From Limnomonas spitsbergensis (Eukaryota; Chlorophyta; Chlorophyceae; Chlamydomonadales): DNA of 64,000 nucleotides. The DNA lies in the NCBI GenBank assembly GCA_037349105.1, contig JAYJMM010000116.1, forward strand, positions 1,488,001 through 1,552,000, given 5' to 3'. Position numbers and translations under genes: made by a program. The notes under the pieces are model-generated. The model searched no databases. It was given only the letters and a program-made list of their open reading frames with translations, and had not been told where the DNA came from. Positions 52,801 to 61,600 of the stretch are shown here, in pieces; within the stretch, counting starts at the first letter, position 1, and every line of letters begins with the position of its first letter.

Positions 52801-53775
52801 ATCCACTCAGGGATGGTAGCAGTCTATTTGATGATCCTCAACATTTAAATTGCGTCAACCTTGTCAGCTTATAAGAGGTCTTTCAGGGAAAGGTTTCATC
52901 AGGGGTTTCATGCATGATCTTGAACCATTAGACTGTACACATCCTAACCCCAATTATGTTATACATATCTACTCACCGATGGCTTCCCAACCTCAATTTG
53001 TTTTAAACAACTAACCCCACTATTGTTTAGCACACCCTAACCCCAATTTTGTTCTACACATTCACCCACCGATGGCTTGAGACCTGTGAAAACTGCCGTC
53101 ATCTTGAGCAGCATGGGATGAGCCGCAAAGCCAATGATCATGGACATGGCGGACAGGCCAAGGTACTGGACCAGGGTCTTGAAGCTGCCCTTCTCTCGCA
53201 CCTCCTTCAGCTTTTCTGTTTGGTCCTCCGGGCACCTGACGCATGCCAAGCGACACAACTGTATCGTCATCCAGCCTCAGGTGGGGGGGGGCCATGTGCA
53301 TTGACCACACTTCTTCAAGAGCCTAATTTGTAAATTTCTATACATCGATATTACCCAGCCACTTGCGGTTCCGATTGATATTGACCTCTCCAGTTCCATG
53401 CACTCTGTGCAACGCGATGGTGCCATACTGCCATGCTTCTGCTCTTTCCGGCAGCATGAGCCGGGCCTCAGCATGTCCCATCATGGGAGGGGAAGGGCTG
53501 GGGGCATCCAAGTAGAATGGCCGCTCTACGAGGCGGTATGCTGCGTCGAGATCTACTCACCCGATTCCTGCCTCTATGTCTGGCCGTCTAGCCTCGCTGA
53601 ACAGGGTGAACATATCATCCTTCACCGTCGACTTCCGCTCGGAGGTGCTGGCCGCTCTGCATCTCAGCAGCGAACGAACTAGCCTCGTGTGCTGCAAACT
53701 ATATCTTCGGGAAAAGCCGCACTCTCTCCTAAATCCCGACGCCTGCGCACCGCGCATTCGCAACTGACTCTGCAT
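46680..53775 (-). CDS. Multi-exon membrane protein, unknown family
   Basis: Minus-strand exons: 53775-53355 (in-frame TGA at about 53554), about 53215-53070, 51982-51942, 51755-51730, 51443-51322, 50513-50474, 50150-50088, 47668-47501, 47248-47126 (or to a stop at 47087) and probably 46832-46680. From 51982 to 47126 all phases join exactly. The N-terminus is rich in Arg and Ser without acids (MQSQLRMRGAQASGFRRE), like a mitochondrial or plastid transit peptide. Later come hydrophobic segments YLGLSAMSMIIGFA, FFGLLSIVYSVF, MNILSLLVGMQ, EVIFVACFLVF and FFGALFGLLSL, so four or more membrane spans. One junction between 53070 and 51982 does not phase, so a small exon is missing. No family is recognised. 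Confidence 0.6.
47087..47248 (-). CDS. Membrane protein exon near the 3' end
   Basis: Acceptor TCTCCAG. Reads DLDCPVSGLYAFRGSLDDRV, then AFLTSLLFELEKKPEQHIPS. It either stops at 47087-47089 after 53 codons or is spliced at 47126 (TCA|GTGGGT) in phase 0 to the exon at 46832. Confidence 0.65.
   Translation of the reverse strand, partial: DLDCPVSGLYAFRGSLDDRVAFLTSLLFELEKKPEQHIPSSVGNSLDLVEAPA
47501..47668 (-). CDS. Membrane protein exon with two hydrophobic segments
   Basis: Acceptor GATGTCAG, donor CAAG|GTGAAA, 56 codons in phase 0: VFMHGMEVIFVACFLVFDAS and RSLFFGALFGLLSLNTLVLK are candidate membrane helices. Confidence 0.7.
47669..50087. other. Intron with 72-bp array and MITE-like copy
   Basis: 47720-47855 holds an inverted copy of the MITE-like core; 49785-49925 holds another. 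Between them are the 72-bp array (listed separately) and about 930 bases without recognised content. Confidence 0.6.
47878..48848. repeat. 72-bp minisatellite, about 13 copies
   Basis: Unit gtaagggaggcagggttgaa, tcaggggcgggccgaggagg, cggtaggggactggaattaa, gacctagcagac. The first two copies carry 'ggtgactgaaattaaggag', which links the unit to the flanking MITE-like core ('gtgactgaaa'). Confidence 0.95.
50010..50092 (-). repeat. Donor-junction repeats beside a 63-bp exon
   Basis: Three tandem copies, about 31-33 bp apart, of 'acacatacctgcatgcc' plus 'taaacctcaacccct'. On the minus strand each reads (g)gcatgcag|gtatgtgt, that is, the exon end and donor at 50088 followed by two more copies inside the intron. 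Confidence 0.85.
50088..50150 (-). CDS. Membrane protein exon (21 codons)
   Basis: QSPFTCGGTYMNILSLLVGM then Q, phase 0 at both ends, acceptor AATGCAG, donor CAG|GTATGT. Confidence 0.7.
50474..50513 (-). CDS. Membrane protein exon (40 bp)
   Basis: Completes an Arg codon and reads LYMKEEVYNPSDM. Acceptor TCCGCAG, donor ATG|GTGAGG. Confidence 0.65.
51000..51321 (-). repeat. Diverged copies of an exon's donor end
   Basis: The end of the 51443-51322 exon (ccatgagtgtacg|gtgagt; plus strand 'ctcaccgtacactcatggccatcagggccctg') recurs, diverged, at about 51006-51045, 51105-51145 and 51190-51235, each time as 'cact(c/t)(a/g)cc... ggccatc(a/g)ggg'. Spacing is about 90-120 bp. Confidence 0.7.
51322..51443 (-). 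CDS. Membrane protein exon (122 bp)
   Basis: Acceptor GAGCAG. Reads RQMNIVQETYGEVFALELLV, QQMFVSCQDQEYRALMAMSV, leaving CG of an Arg codon at a GTGAGT donor. Confidence 0.72.
51730..51755 (-). CDS. Membrane protein micro-exon (26 bp)
   Basis: Completes a Gly codon and reads QTFLFLYE. Acceptor CCTTCAG, donor GAG|GTAATT. Both phases fit the neighbouring exons. Confidence 0.6.
51942..51982 (-). CDS. Membrane protein exon (41 bp)
   Basis: Reads FFGLLSIVYSVFT plus one base of Gly, a hydrophobic segment. Acceptor TCCGCAG, donor ACCG|GTGAGT. Confidence 0.6.
51983..53069. other. Intron region, small exon probably missed
   Basis: Phases on either side do not match, so at least one short exon should lie here. 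A candidate is near 52975-52990, where 'aagccatcg|gtgagt' on the minus strand echoes the donor at 53070 (aagccatcg|gtgggt). Nothing else was recognised. Confidence 0.4.
53070..53215 (-). CDS. Membrane protein exon with first clear hydrophobic segment
   Basis: Clearly coding frame KLKEVREKGSFKTLVQYLGL, SAMSMIIGFAAHPMLLKMTA, VFTGLKPS. The 5' limit at ACAAACAG (53215) matches the phase of exon 1; another acceptor at about 53243 (GCGTCAG) would not. Donor TCG|GTGGGT. Confidence 0.6.
53355..53775 (-). CDS. Membrane protein exon 1, with in-frame TGA
   Basis: ATG 53775 starts an Arg-rich, transit-peptide-like N-terminus followed by KDDMFTLFSEARRPDIEAGI. A TGA at about 53554 interrupts the frame, after which the same frame continues as VDLDAAYRLVERPFYLDAPS and MMGHAEARLMLPERAEAWQY up to NRNRKWL at donor CTGG|GTAATA. 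GT...AG bases around the TGA are only 20 apart and removing them breaks the frame. A sequence error, nonsense mutation or recoded TGA are the choices. Confidence 0.6.
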
Positions 53776-56049
53776 GATTCGCGTGTTCCTAATACGGTTT
53801 GGTGGCAAAATATCTGCAATGCAACTGTTTTGATTTGAGTCTGCAGCTCAAAATTGTATCTTTTTGAGGCTCACATGATCCTAACCAGGGATCCAAGCGT
53901 TAGGTTCTCGAGACTTGAACACACTTGCGGTACTGCTGGTTCACGCTTTCAGGCCTCAGATCTCCGCCTCAAGAGAAGCTGCACAGATGCTTCATCATAT
54001 GTTCCTCACGTACGCGTACATGTCCGAGCGCAAGTGTCGGGTACTAACTAATGATGGATATTATGTATGCAGTGCTTTTTCGACCCTAGTCAAATACACA
54101 CCAGCGCAAAAGCTGCCATGCGACTCCACGGGCCCGCAGACCGGTCCCGCCTGAACCTCCTACTGAGCACTGCTACCGAGTCCTACACCGTTCCCACCCA
54201 CCAGTTCCCACCAACGCAATCGGACCGTTCCCACAAATGCAACCTACTTACCTACGACCACCATCTGCCACCCATACGGTAATGCACTCACATACCCAGA
54301 CCAGAAGAAATTTATAAATAAAACACCCATTTGGCTTGGATTGTGGGAAGCACCAAACCTGGGAGCTTCCGGTGGGGAGCTCCAAAATATCCACCTGGCT
54401 GCACCGGTAATAAAACCGGTATCCAGCCGGTATCCAACCGAATGCTTTTATTTCTGAAAGCGGCTTTCACGCGTCATTTTCGCTGCTTGAGCAAGGATAA
54501 ACACCATTGGATTCACCTGACTAATAGGAAGTCATTGACATTACACCCGGTGAGGCTCTCACTCTCTGAGCCCAATTTCCGACTCAATTTCTCAAAAAGA
54601 CTCAGCAGTCTTGATCCCAGTCTATGGCATCATACCCTGTGCCTTGCACGTAAAAAAAAACGCAGGCGCCTAACTGTCTCGCTCTACGTGTGGTACTGTG
54701 CTACCGGTACTTAGGTATGTACCGGTATGTCTGTATACGGTACCGTAGTCGTCGTTAGCCTTTGCGCACCCCCTAAAAACATTTTGTTTTTTTGCACTGT
54801 CAATTTGCATGGCAAACAATAAAATCATTATCGCGCAAGTCACAATTAGCACAAATGGCTAAAATTGCAATTGTCCGCACAATGCAACAACTGCCAAGCA
54901 TCACCATCAAAAGCCATTGTTTGAGGCATGGGAAGTTTTCCGGAAGTTGTCTGTCATCAGGCATTCCAGCAACCAAAGCAATGCAACAAACAACCAGTCC
55001 TCCAGATCCTCCTCCAGATCCTGTCTGTCAAGATCAGAACTCCATGCAGGCAGATTTCCTGAGGAACTACATGCCCACTAGGAAGAGATAGGCTTGGTTC
55101 TGTCTAGCCTGTGTCGTTGTCACTTGAGGACATTTGTACTGGCCATTCTGAGAGATTCTTTTGTAACAATCTGACGCAAAGACGATCATGCTTTGCTGAG
55201 AGGACACGGAACCTAGCGTATCAGTAAAATTTGCATACCCAGACTGCGAAATTGGCGCGCATGCTCGACTTTGGAATTATTATAAACGCGCAGCAGGTTC
55301 ACACAATCCGTTTGATTAGTACTTTTGCGCGAAGGCTACCGGTAATGCATACCGTGTTATGGTATGGTAGGGCCTTTGGAGATTTAAAATTGAAAACCTC
55401 ACCACATTGGGGCAAGAGGGTACCAGCAGAACGCACCGAGCGATGAACACCTTCCCTCCGTAGCCGTCCTTGAGGGCCTGAGGCAGCCCATGACAGTTGG
55501 ACGTTCGGGGCAGTTCACTTGGGCCGGGCCGGATGCTAAATCGGATTACCACTAGGAAAACTTGCTGAATATGTTCATCTCATGGATGACAACATTTGTT
55601 TTTATCGCACCTCAGCTACACTTCCAGTACATCCGTGCTGCATGTGGGGGCGCCTGGTGCTACCTTACTTTAGTCCCGCTTGCGACATCTCTAGGCCTAT
55701 TTTGACCAACCTTAATGAAAAAGGCTCAGATGTGTCGCCGAAGGTGGTCTGACATGCATTAGATAAAATAAACACAGGATGCATGGACCACGGGCTTTCC
55801 TGTTCCCAACCGAAAATTCAGATCGTAGCCATCCTTCGAGGTCTTGCATGGAATGCATGCAAGCATGTAACTAAATAAAGTTGTACATGTGGGCACTGAT
55901 GAGACACTCTCCGACCGCCGTTTCGTGAGTGTCTGAGCAGTCAATGAAGTGGTCACATACCACCCAGTCCCTTTTGGTCCTCTGTTGTTATTGTTGTTGT
56001 TGTTGCTTGCCCCCCTTTTAGTTTCTTCTCTTCTCCCTTCTGATCAGTG

Positions 56050-56330
56050 GGGCGCCCTCGCGGCCAAGCAGGGGTGGGATACGCTTGCTTTTGTGGACTA
56101 GTCTTTTGACTCTTTTCTTAGAGGCTTTGTTAAGGGCTAGTCTCTAGTAGAACTCAGGTGTTGGACTTGGTCTTCTTTGCCTTCCCGGCCTCTCCTTTTG
56201 TTCCTTTCCCCCTCTCTTCCTTTTAGTTCCTTCTTTACTCTCTTCTGAACAGTTGGGCGCCCATGCGGCCGAGCTTTGAGAGGGCCCAGAGGTGTAACGT
56301 TATTGACATACCACCCAGTCCAAGCATTCC
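56050..56330 (+). mobile_element. SINE-like interspersed repeat, copy 1
   Basis: About 280 bp: a 5' part 'caggggtgggatacgcttgc' with 'ttttgtggactag', a pyrimidine-rich middle (tctcccttctg-like) and a 3' part 'gttgggcgcccatgcggccg' with 'agagggcccagaggtgtaac'. The same order occurs at 56795-57070. The 3' motif is also found just 5' of it (about 56030-56070), suggesting a partial tandem copy. No coding frame. Confidence 0.55.
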
Positions 56331-56794
56331 TATAATTTCTAGTATGCGTCACGTAACTTAAGAAGGCACGTAGACGTACCACATTCCCAAGCCCAAGACC
56401 TTGCCAATTGCCATGTTCAGCCTTGAAGGAGCCTTCAATAGATGCTCAATATGACTCGTTGCTAGATCTCGGGAAGTCTAAGTAAATATTAATACATCAG
56501 GCTCAATACCTGACCATCCCATAAACACTGCTAGCTCCGTTTATTCCGCCTTTATCGTCAGACTATCACTCTATCAGAGCACCTCTAACCTCGCCTACGT
56601 CCTAGCCAAATGCACTATACATTTCTGTACCCTACAAGACCCCTCATAAGTCCCCCCATCCCAAGCTCCGAGCCTCAGCCCTTCCGGCCACTAATTCCAG
56701 TGAGTCCTTGGGTAGCACTGCACCCCCTCCAAGGGTCCTAGCACATGTGCAGTTCACATGATGAGTAGTGTCGGTGCTAGAGACTTTTTATAAT

Positions 56795-57070
56795 TGTACC
56801 GGGGCAGGCTTGGGTGGGATGCCCTGGCCTTTGTGGAAGACGTGGTAGATATTGTTGAGGCGTAGACGTTTTCAGAGGTTGGAACTTCCTTTGTATTTAT
56901 TTCCAGCCTTCTGTTTTGTCCCTCCACTTTATTTCCCACTTTTTTCTCGTTTGTTTTGTCCTGCCCCCTTGTGTTTGTTTCCATCTTTCCTCCCATCTCT
57001 TTAGTTAGGCGCCCACGCCCCACGCGACCGAGCCTTTTTGAGCAGGGCCCAGAGGTGAAACGTCATTGGC
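56795..57070 (+). mobile_element. SINE-like interspersed repeat, copy 2
   Basis: Second copy of the family: 'ttgggtgggatgccctggcc' with 'tttgtggaagacg', a T/C-rich middle, then 'ttaggcgcccacgcc', 'gcgaccgagcctttttgagc' and 'agggcccagaggtgaaacgt'. Ends match copy 1 within a few bases. Confidence 0.55.
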
Positions 57071-57224
57071 ATGATGAGTAGTGCCATGCTGCCCTCACCA
57101 GCCTTTTTGCCCTATTGAGCTTTGGATTTTCTGGGCAACACCATGAACGTGATGAAGCTGTACTGTAGATGACTCTGACCGCAGTCCTTGCAAGTCAGGC
57201 CGGGCACACTGTTCTGTGTCCAAA

Positions 57225-57330
57225 ACGTTACACTTCTGGCCCCGCTCAAAGCTCGGCCGCGTGGGCGCCCAACTGTTCAGAAGGGAGAACAGAATAAACT
57301 AAAAGGAAGAGGGGGGGAAGGAACACACTG
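57225..57330 (-). mobile_element. SINE-like interspersed repeat, 3' fragment, inverted
   Basis: Reverse complement of the family 3' end: 'gttacacttctggccccgct' then 'gcggccgcgtgggcgcccaa'-like sequence and a purine-rich tract (gaataaactaaaaggaagag), facing copy 2 across about 155 bp. Confidence 0.5.
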
Positions 57331-58238
57331 TTCTGTGTGTACTTGCTACCGTGCTGTGTAACACAGCTCTGTGGTACTGTAAAAGAGAGATGCCCATCTA
57401 TCGCACAAAGCATGGCGTGAGGAAACTAACGTGTATGAGCCACGAACCCACAATGCCTGGATTTTCGGGTTACATGGCTTCGAAGACCAATTACCGAGGG
57501 AATCAGAAAACACTCGAGAGATGCTACGTATGCTTCCGGCCTATTTGCTACACCATGAGGAAATATGGCAAGTTGCCGTATTCTCCGGAATATTCACCTT
57601 ATCTTTTGAAGCCGCAGCTCGTGTGCTGACGTTGCAGGCACGTTCATGGTCACCCGCGCCCGTCTGTCGCCCGAGGTTGAGAGGCGTCCAGCTCCCACCA
57701 TCCAGTGCCAGCACCTAAGGACCCCGTACTTCCACACATTTGGCCGACCAGTCCGTCCTTGTGTGGGTGCCACGGAGTCATTTGCCCTTACGTTAATTCC
57801 ATGTCAGGCAAGCAGAGCTACGCTAATATATCATTGTGCCTCGTGAGGTCTTGCAGGGGATAGGATGCACTCACCTAACTTCCAGCTGACCCACCCGCGC
57901 TCGTCGCATCGGTGAGATAAGCAATAAGCCACACTAGAAGTTTCCCTCGCATTGCATGCACAAAACTTACTGTCGGTGATACGAGGTTTTATTACGAATT
58001 GTTGCAGGCTTGGAACGACCCGTGCTAGGAACCAATTGAATTGTATTAACCCACCTCTGCAATGGAGGAGTGTCAGAAGCGATGCGGGTCAAGAGAGGTA
58101 AGTTGGCCACACACAACTAAACCGAGCTGGCAAACTTCGCAAGAAGATACGAGCGTCCCAGTGACATTCACATGCCTAATTAGGCATGCTCAGTCGTTGT
58201 TATCGTAATATCCCCACGGATAAAGCCAAGTAAAAGTG

Positions 58239-58665
58239 ATGAGGACGAGTATGGGACTCACCCAGCAACATTTTCCGTCCCACAGGGCCATCGATTCTCT
58301 CAACAAGCAAGAGCAGACCATGCACATGCAGGCCACGCAGCAGGGCAGCACTCATCTTGTGTCAGGCATGCAGCAATCCCCGCCAGAGTTCGCATCCACA
58401 CTCGAGCATGCGCAAAGCACGAGGGACGGCGCTGAGGCCTCTGCCAGCGACCTCTCTTCTGCAGCGGCATCTGCACTATCATCCTCCACCAGCCCTGAGT
58501 CTCAGCTTGGCATGCACTCGATTCAGCGTTCAGTTGTCATGCTTTCGGACTGGGTCAGGTCCAGTCTGGCGTGGTTGGAGGAGGCAGAACCAGGAGCCCT
58601 GGGCAAACTACCTGGGGCGCTCGGGAAGCTCAATCAAGCCACCAGCTTGATGGCGGCTGTCCCAG
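58239..58665 (+). CDS. ABC1 kinase exon 1
   Basis: ATG 58239; Ser/Ala/Gln-rich, 142 codons plus one base, ending SLMAAVP at CCCAG|GTGGGG. It joins exon 2 to give an Ala codon. The frame is open slightly further upstream, so the start is tentative. Confidence 0.65.
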
Positions 58666-61600
58666 GTGGGGCTTAAGAGCATGGAGGAAGTCTTGCATGC
58701 ATGGAAGGCGCACACAGATGGAAGTTGGAAGGCTTGCGGGGCGGCTGTACGCCCTTCTTTTCCCGATAGGCCAGGGTGTGCTCAGCCGGATTTTTTGTGC
58801 AGTGTCCTTGTATCCACCCAGAAGTTTCTTCCGAAAGGGCCAGGTACTGCCAGCAGAAAAGCCTGAGATAAAACGGACGCAAGCTAGAAAAGGGGTGTCA
58901 ACCAATTTGTCAACCTTGAGTTTCGGTACCCTGGGCCTATGCACACTTGCTCGGGTAGGGTAAGGCAACTGATGCCACCACACAGAAAGGTCAACAAGAG
59001 CTGAATAGTGTTTGCTGGGGCGTCGCCTCCGCCTTGACCCGTCTGCCCATCCCGGCTGCGATACATCCTAACACTGAACCAGCTTTGCTTGGTCGAAAAT
59101 AACGACATTTGTTCCGCGAACCGTCTGCAGCTGCACTGAGCCTGAACCGACTTTTTGCTGCATCCCCACCATCCCTCGCAGCCGCCCCGGGCATAGACTA
59201 CTCCCACCTGGGCGCTATGGCTATCACCACCACTGCTGCCGTGAAGGCCCTGTTGCAGCAACAGCTGCAACAACACGGCAAGTCCAGCGCAACGGACGGT
59301 GCGTCGGCCACTGCGATGGGTGTGCTCGGGCAGCTGTCCGACGCCCTGGGCGCTTTGCAGGCCGGAGCTCTGGGGAGCCATGTGCTGGTACTGCTCACGC
59401 TAATAATCTCGGTCATCATGGCATCCGTCGTGGCTTCAGCACACAGCAAGGAGTACCTGAGCTACTCCGAGCGCTCGCAGTCGAGCGACGCAGGGAAGCT
59501 GGGGTACGATTACTCGGTTCAGGACTCAGCAGAGTACTGGCAGCGGCGGCCGCTGGCCGTGGCGCGGCGCGCCGCGGCAGTGCTCGCCGAGGCCGCCAGC
59601 TTTGGCGCCGCGCTTCTGATGGATGTGTGGACGGGGCGTCTCAAGGTCAACGAGGCCAAACGGGCGGCGCAGCTGCGGGGTGTCATTGAGCGCCTTGGCC
59701 CGGCTTTCGTCAAAGTGGCGCAGGCGGTCAGCACGCGCTCGGACCTGCTGTCCCCGCTGTACTTCGAGCAGATCCAAAGGCTGCAGGTTTGCTTTAGATC
59801 CAAATCCAGATCCAGAGGCTGCAGATGTGCTGGAAATGCAGGTCCAGAGTCAGAGGCTGCAAGTACCATCTGGATCTTGTGTGTTGATTGATGTGGTAAA
59901 GCACCTCCGCGCTTAAGGCTGCCTAACTTCCATTCACGCGTGCAACATGGTTGGACCCCCTCCCTGTACCCCCCTTACTGTCTCTGAATGCGTGCAGCAC
60001 GGCCAGACCCCCTTCCCCTGCCCTGCTCAACCTCAATGCGTGCAAAATGGCCGAACCCCTCCCTCCACCCTGCTTATGTTTTACTGCTTGAAGCACCGCT
60101 GCAGGCCCCCCTCCCCATGCCCTGCCGAACTTCCCTTTTTGCGTGCAACAGGGCCAGACCCCGTTCCACTACCCTTCGTAACCTCCCGTGCCGCATGCAT
60201 CCCGGCCGGACCCCCTCCCCCTGCCCTGCTGCACCTCAATGCAAGCGAAATGGCCAACCCCCCCCCTCAACCGAAACCGATATTGCCGCCCCCCTTCCTC
60301 AACCAAAATGGCTGAGCCCGTCCCTCATCCTGCTTAACTCTATGCGTGCATCACGGCTGCAGGACCGCGTTCCGCCCTTCCCTTGTGTGCTGGCCAAGTC
60401 TGCTATGAAGCAGGCTTTCAAGCGGCCGGTCAGCGAAGTGTTTGCCTCTGTGTCCGACAAGCCGGTGGCTGCGGCCAGCCTGGGGCAGGTATACCGTGCG
60501 ACACTGAAGCCTGAGCTGGGGGGCTTTGAGGTCGCGGTCAAGGTGCTGCGGCCAGGCGTGCTGGAGCAGGTGCGGGAGGGGCTGCTGGGAGGCCGAAGGA
60601 GGTGTAGGGGAAGGGGGAGGTGCAAGGGAGGGGGGGAGCAGAGGGAGGTGAAGGGGAGGGGGAGGTGCTAGAGGGGGGGGGCAGAGGAGAATCAAATCAA
60701 GGTGATGAGGTCAGGTGTGCAGGAACTGAAGCGTGTGGGCGTTGCATCCTGGTCATGGGGAGTCAGGGTATTATCATAGGGGGCATTTTAGCAGGGGAGT
60801 CTTTTCAGGGGTGAAGCCTTTTCCTGCCTAATCTTGGAAAAGGCTTTGGCCCAAGAACCCCCCCTTACTGCCTAATCTTGGAAAAGGCTTTGGCCCAAGA
60901 ACCCCACCTTACTGCCTAATCTTGGAAAAGGCTTTGGCCCAATAACCCCCCCTTACTGCTTAATCTTGGAAAAGGCTTTGGCCCAAGAACCCCACCTTAC
61001 TGCCTAATCTTGGAAAAGGCTTTGGCCCAAGAACCCCCCCTTACTGCTTAATCTTGGAAAAGGCTTTGGCCCAAGAACCCCCCCTTACTGCCTAATCTTG
61101 GAAAAGGCTTTGGCCCAAGAACCCACCTTACTGCTTAATCTTGGAAAAGGCTTTGGCCCAATAACCCCCCCTTACTGCTTAATCTTGGAAAAGGCTTTGG
61201 CCCAAGAACCCCACCTTACTGCTTAATCTTGGAAAAGGCTTTGGCCCAAGAACCCCCCCTTACTGCCTTATCTTGGAAAAGGCTTTGGCCCAAGAACCCC
61301 ACCTTACTGCTTAATCTTGGAAAAGGCTTTGGCCCAAGAACCCCACCTTACTGCCTAATCTTGGAAAAGGCTTTGGCCCAAGAACCCCCCCTTACTGCCT
61401 AATCTTGGAAAAGGCTTTGGCCCAAGAACCCCACCTTACTGCCTAATCTTGGAAAAGGCTTTGGCCCAAGAACCCCCCCTTACTGCTTAATCTTGGGGGG
61501 CCCTGCAGATTTTCTTGTCGGGGCCGATCATGCAGGAAAGCCCAATAACCCCCCCTTCGGGGGTGCCCCAAGCAGAGGGGGGGACCCTAAGAACAAGGGG

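Larger units (their letters stand above)
53776..58238. other. Intergenic region with SINE-like copies
   Basis: No gene could be supported in about 4.4 kb. It contains the SINE-like copies listed separately, short AT-rich stretches, (gtt)n at about 55985-56000, and CCGGTA-rich words at 54410-54450 and 54700-54745. The last part, up to 58238, may hold 5' UTR, promoter or transit-peptide exons of the ABC1 gene. Confidence 0.5.

Noticed and set aside
53535..53556. A 20-base intron removing the in-frame TGA
   Set aside because: GT and AG are present, but excision shifts the downstream frame, whereas the unspliced frame stays coding after the TGA.
54331..55091. Plus-strand frames of 99-127 codons between the membrane protein and the ABC1 gene
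   Set aside because: No domain, no splice-site support and ordinary intergenic composition.
57351..57846. Overlapping plus-strand frames upstream of the ABC1 gene as a possible gene
   Set aside because: Three overlapping short frames with no repeat or domain support; at most they could be 5' leader of the ABC1 gene, which I cannot show.
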